64,000 nt of DNA from Providencia rettgeri (lineage in GTDB: Bacteria; Pseudomonadota; Gammaproteobacteria; Enterobacterales; Enterobacteriaceae), in contig NZ_CP096258.1 in NCBI RefSeq assembly GCF_023205015.1, positions 1,364,001 through 1,428,000 of the forward strand, given 5' to 3'. The notes under the pieces are model-generated. The model was not told the DNA's origin and made no database searches. It saw only the letters and a program-made list of their open reading frames with translations. Numbering within the stretch: the first letter of the stretch is position 1; each line of letters opens with the position of its first letter. This document shows positions 61,603-64,000 of the stretch, in pieces. A program made the translations under genes and the position numbers.

Positions 61603-61866
61603 CTACTTGTATAAATTCAAATTTTCTTTAGCGTAAGCTTCGAAATCTGTGCATCCACCGATGTGTTGCTCATCAATGAATATTTGTGGAACGGTTTCAA
61701 CAGGTTTACCGACAGTTTTAGATAAATCTTCTTTAGAAATACCTTCCGCTTGAATATCAACATAACGGTAGTCAAAATCTTCACGCTCATTTTTCAATTT
61801 TTCAGCGAGTTCTTTTGCACGAACACAGTATGGGCAGCCAGGACGACCAAAAATAACAGTATACAT
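61603..61866 (-). CDS. grxA: Glutaredoxin 1 GrxA
   Basis: Glutathione-dependent disulfide reductase, hydrogen donor for ribonucleotide reductase. Dithiol active site CPYC at residues 11-14, cis-proline segment ETVPQIFID and glutathione site GGCTDFEAY. The 87 aa are close to E. coli GrxA (85). AGGAGA lies upstream of the ATG. Divergent from ybjC, as in E. coli. Confidence 0.95.
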   Translation of the reverse strand: MYTVIFGRPGCPYCVRAKELAEKLKNEREDFDYRYVDIQAEGISKEDLSKTVGKPVETVPQIFIDEQHIGGCTDFEAYAKENLNLYK

Positions 61867-62027
61867 AGTATCTCCTTTTTATCTTGAGCTCAGATTCTAA
61901 TTGCAATGCTCAATACTATGCCTACATAAATTATGAAATAAAAGTCGAATTTTCCTGTTATACCTATAGGTATGTCATATAATTCACAGTTTGATAAAAG
62001 AGTCTCAATAATGAGAGGAGAAAAAGA

Positions 62028-62354
62028 ATGGGTCATAAACCTCAATCTAAAGGGACAATGCGTTCATTGGCAGATATGCCAAAGCCCATTATCGTGTTAG
62101 AAGGTGTGGGCATCATTCTGCTTATCATTGTTTTGTTAGCACTCAATGACTATATTACACTGCCAGAGCCTTTAATGCAGTCAGGGGTGGTCGTGAGCAT
62201 GATTATGGTCGGTATTGGTTGTTTGGTGCCTGCAATGATCAATATTGTCTGGCGAGCAATTCATGGTCTGAGTTTTTTGGGTATTGATCATAAACAGCCA
62301 GAAAAGAGTGCATCTAAAAAATCAGACTCTGCAGATAATAAACCTGATGAGTAA
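62028..62354 (+). CDS. ybjC: DUF1418 membrane protein YbjC
   Basis: Small inner-membrane protein of unknown function, 108 aa, with two membrane segments (about 23-43 and 56-80). KPIIVLEGVGIILLIIVLLA and LPEPLMQSGVVVSMIM match the DUF1418 pattern of E. coli YbjC (95 aa). The C-terminal tail is charged. GAGGAG lies 11 bases before the ATG. In E. coli nfsA and rimK follow; here they are missing and ybjN is next. Confidence 0.85.
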   Translation: MGHKPQSKGTMRSLADMPKPIIVLEGVGIILLIIVLLALNDYITLPEPLMQSGVVVSMIMVGIGCLVPAMINIVWRAIHGLSFLGIDHKQPEKSASKKSDSADNKPDE

Positions 62355-62493
62355 GTAGATTAAGCGCAGTTTTACTGGTGTTTCGCCCTACAATATGTGA
62401 GAATTATTCGTTTTTTTCGTTAGGGGAAAATGTGCCAAAACCCTAACAAATCGATATTGCACGACTATTTTGAGTTGAAGAAGGTTACTACCC

Positions 62494-63009
62494 ATGGATT
62501 CTATTTGTTACCCTGACATCACTAAGTTACGTGAATGGCTAGACCAACTCAAAACCTCTTATTTCGAGTGTGATTCCTGCTCTGCGTTACATTTACCCCA
62601 TATGCAAAATATAGACGGTATTTTTGATGCAAAGCTCGATATTTTAAATAATGTTTTGGTGTTATCTGCATTAGCTGAGCTTAAACCGACAGCGATTGTG
62701 ACGTTAGTGGCGAATATCAGCCAAATCAATGCCAGCTCATTAACGGCAAAAGTTTTCCTTGAAATAAATAATGAAAACTTGCCTAAATTGATTGTCAGCC
62801 AATCATTTTCATTAGAAGCAGGGATGACGTATCGTCAATTCGGCCATTTTTTACAGCAAGCAGAAGATCAAATTTCAGCCATTGTATTTGAAATCTTTAG
62901 CAATAATTTGCTGTATGCCAATCAGGATGATTTCAGCGAAGATGATGACAATGTTGATGAAGACTCTGAACATTCCCTTGACGACAAACCTTCAGTCATT
63001 CTCCACTAA
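62494..63009 (+). CDS. ybjN: YbjN family protein
   Basis: Cytosolic YbjN-domain protein of 171 aa (E. coli 158). E. coli YbjN affects motility and biofilm traits when its level changes; the mechanism is unknown. FECDSCSALHLPHMQNIDGI, NASSLTAKVFLEINNENLPK and TYRQFGHFLQQAEDQIS are conserved. The C-terminus carries an acidic, low-complexity tail (FSEDDDNVDEDSEH) that is longer than in E. coli. AAGAAGG precedes the ATG. Confidence 0.9.
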   Translation: MDSICYPDITKLREWLDQLKTSYFECDSCSALHLPHMQNIDGIFDAKLDILNNVLVLSALAELKPTAIVTLVANISQINASSLTAKVFLEINNENLPKLIVSQSFSLEAGMTYRQFGHFLQQAEDQISAIVFEIFSNNLLYANQDDFSEDDDNVDEDSEHSLDDKPSVILH

Positions 63010-63017
63010 GTTTTTCT

Positions 63018-64000
63018 ATGCATTGTGAAAAATATGCCACAGGGCAGTGCCATTCATGCCAATGGCTAACATTAACGCCTGAACAGCAAATTACCGAAAA
63101 GCAGAGCCAACTACAGGCTCTTTTGCCGGCTATTGATATTTCTCTATTTCAGCCTCCAGTGACAGGGCCGCAAACGGCTTTTCGCAATAAAGCCAAAATG
63201 GTGGTCAGTGGTAGTGTTGAAAAACCTGTTTTGGGTATTGTTGGGCGAGATGGACAGGGCGTTGACTTGACTAACTGTCCTTTATACCCAGCTGAGTTTT
63301 CTGACGTATTTGCATCTTTAATTCCTTTTATCGCAAAGGCTGGCCTGACACCTTATAACATTGAGCGCAAACGCGGTGAATTAAAATACCTATTATTAAC
63401 CCAAAGTCATTACTCTGGGAAATTCATGCTGCGCTTTGTTTTGCGCTCAGAGAAAAAAATTGAACAGCTAAAAAATGCACTCCCGTGGTTACAGGAACAG
63501 TTACCACAGCTTGGGGTGATTACTGCAAATATTCAGCCAGTGCATATGGCAATACTCGAGGGTGAAGATGAAATTTTCTTAACGGAGCAACGCACGCTAC
63601 GTGAAGAGTTTAACCAAGTCCCCTTGTTTATTCGCCCGCAAGGTTTTTTCCAAACGAACCCTATCGTGGCTGCAAAATTATACCAAACAGCAAGAGAATG
63701 GGTGAAAGAGCTACATATCGATAGCTTATGGGATTTATTTTGTGGTGTTGGCGGTTTTGGGTTGCACTGTGCTGAAAAAAACACTCGCTTAACCGGGATC
63801 GAAATCAGTGCTCCAGCGATTGCCAGCGCACAGCAATCAGCGAATGAACTTGGATTAAAGCATGTTGAGTTTAACGCACTGGATTCAACGGGTTTTGCCA
63901 CGGCACATCAGGATATCCCGCAGCTTATTTTAGTCAATCCGCCACGCCGAGGAATAGGTAAAGAATTATGCGATTACCTTTCTCGTATGCAGCCTGAATA
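63018..64000 (+). CDS. rlmC: 23S rRNA (uracil(747)-C(5))-methyltransferase RlmC, truncated by window end
   Basis: SAM-dependent methyltransferase for m5U747 of 23S rRNA. Only the first 327 codons are in the window; E. coli RlmC has 375. The N-terminal iron-sulfur cysteines lie in MHCEKYATGQCHSCQW with the fourth in LTNCPLYP. QTAFRNKAKMVVSGSVEKPV, DLFCGVGGFGLHC (SAM site) and LVNPPRRGIGKELCDYLS (catalytic region) are seen. It starts 8 bases after the ybjN stop; the start codon aligns with the E. coli start. Confidence 0.93.
   Translation, partial: MHCEKYATGQCHSCQWLTLTPEQQITEKQSQLQALLPAIDISLFQPPVTGPQTAFRNKAKMVVSGSVEKPVLGIVGRDGQGVDLTNCPLYPAEFSDVFASLIPFIAKAGLTPYNIERKRGELKYLLLTQSHYSGKFMLRFVLRSEKKIEQLKNALPWLQEQLPQLGVITANIQPVHMAILEGEDEIFLTEQRTLREEFNQVPLFIRPQGFFQTNPIVAAKLYQTAREWVKELHIDSLWDLFCGVGGFGLHCAEKNTRLTGIEISAPAIASAQQSANELGLKHVEFNALDSTGFATAHQDIPQLILVNPPRRGIGKELCDYLSRMQPE

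Overview
The window reads as about 64 kb of chromosome from an enterobacterium of the Providencia group (Morganellaceae). The core proteins are close to E. coli orthologues, the DNA is AT-rich, and the rhomboid protease at 12.6-13.4 kb is the recognisable AarA of Providencia stuartii. No tRNA, rRNA, CRISPR array, integrase, transposase or phage gene was seen.

Layout. 0.1-7.3 kb: housekeeping genes ybiT, yjdM, moeAB (molybdenum cofactor), folE-yeiB and sanA. 7.6-15.3 kb: a metabolic block with a secreted CBM9-like protein, a murQ-murP-murR-TSUP operon for N-acetylmuramic acid use, aarA and the malic enzyme maeA. 15.7-21.8 kb: a very AT-rich accessory locus of small exported proteins with no recognised family. 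21.9-32.9 kb: cdd, yohJK, metG divergent from mrp, lemA-M48, udk-dcd-asmA. 33.0-46.0 kb: a small coiled-coil-like protein, yegH, gnd, an MFS exporter, a large StcE-like M66 metalloprotease without a Sec signal, yeaK, and a TonB-dependent receptor with a binding protein. 46.0-53.3 kb: the complete attenuated histidine operon hisLGDCBHAFI on the minus strand. 53.5-64 kb: yeeZ, a GST, a PBP5/6-type carboxypeptidase, sdaCB (serine uptake and deamination), ybjG, yjbQ, grxA, ybjC, ybjN and a truncated rlmC.

The best candidate for an undescribed system is 15.7-21.8 kb. Three paralogous exported proteins with four conserved cysteines (family B) are each followed at once by a reading frame that starts with the same N-terminal module (family T). 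Two T copies are short remnants. The third is nearly full length but split by one frameshift, and its start lies in an 8-bp tandem repeat. The central domain of T is shared with three exported proteins that flank the array (family A; one is a lipoprotein). This repeated 'exported partner + non-exported large protein' layout resembles effector-immunity arrays with orphan modules, but no family was recognised, so function is inference. In E. coli sanA and cdd are neighbours; here the 7.3-21.9 kb block separates them.

Second-rank observations: the signal-less four-repeat StcE-like protease, a ribosome-binding-site hairpin holding a three-codon ORF before the iron-type binding protein, an 18-bp perfect inverted repeat upstream of sdaC, and tandem CRP sites upstream of cdd with the spacing known for CytR co-regulation.
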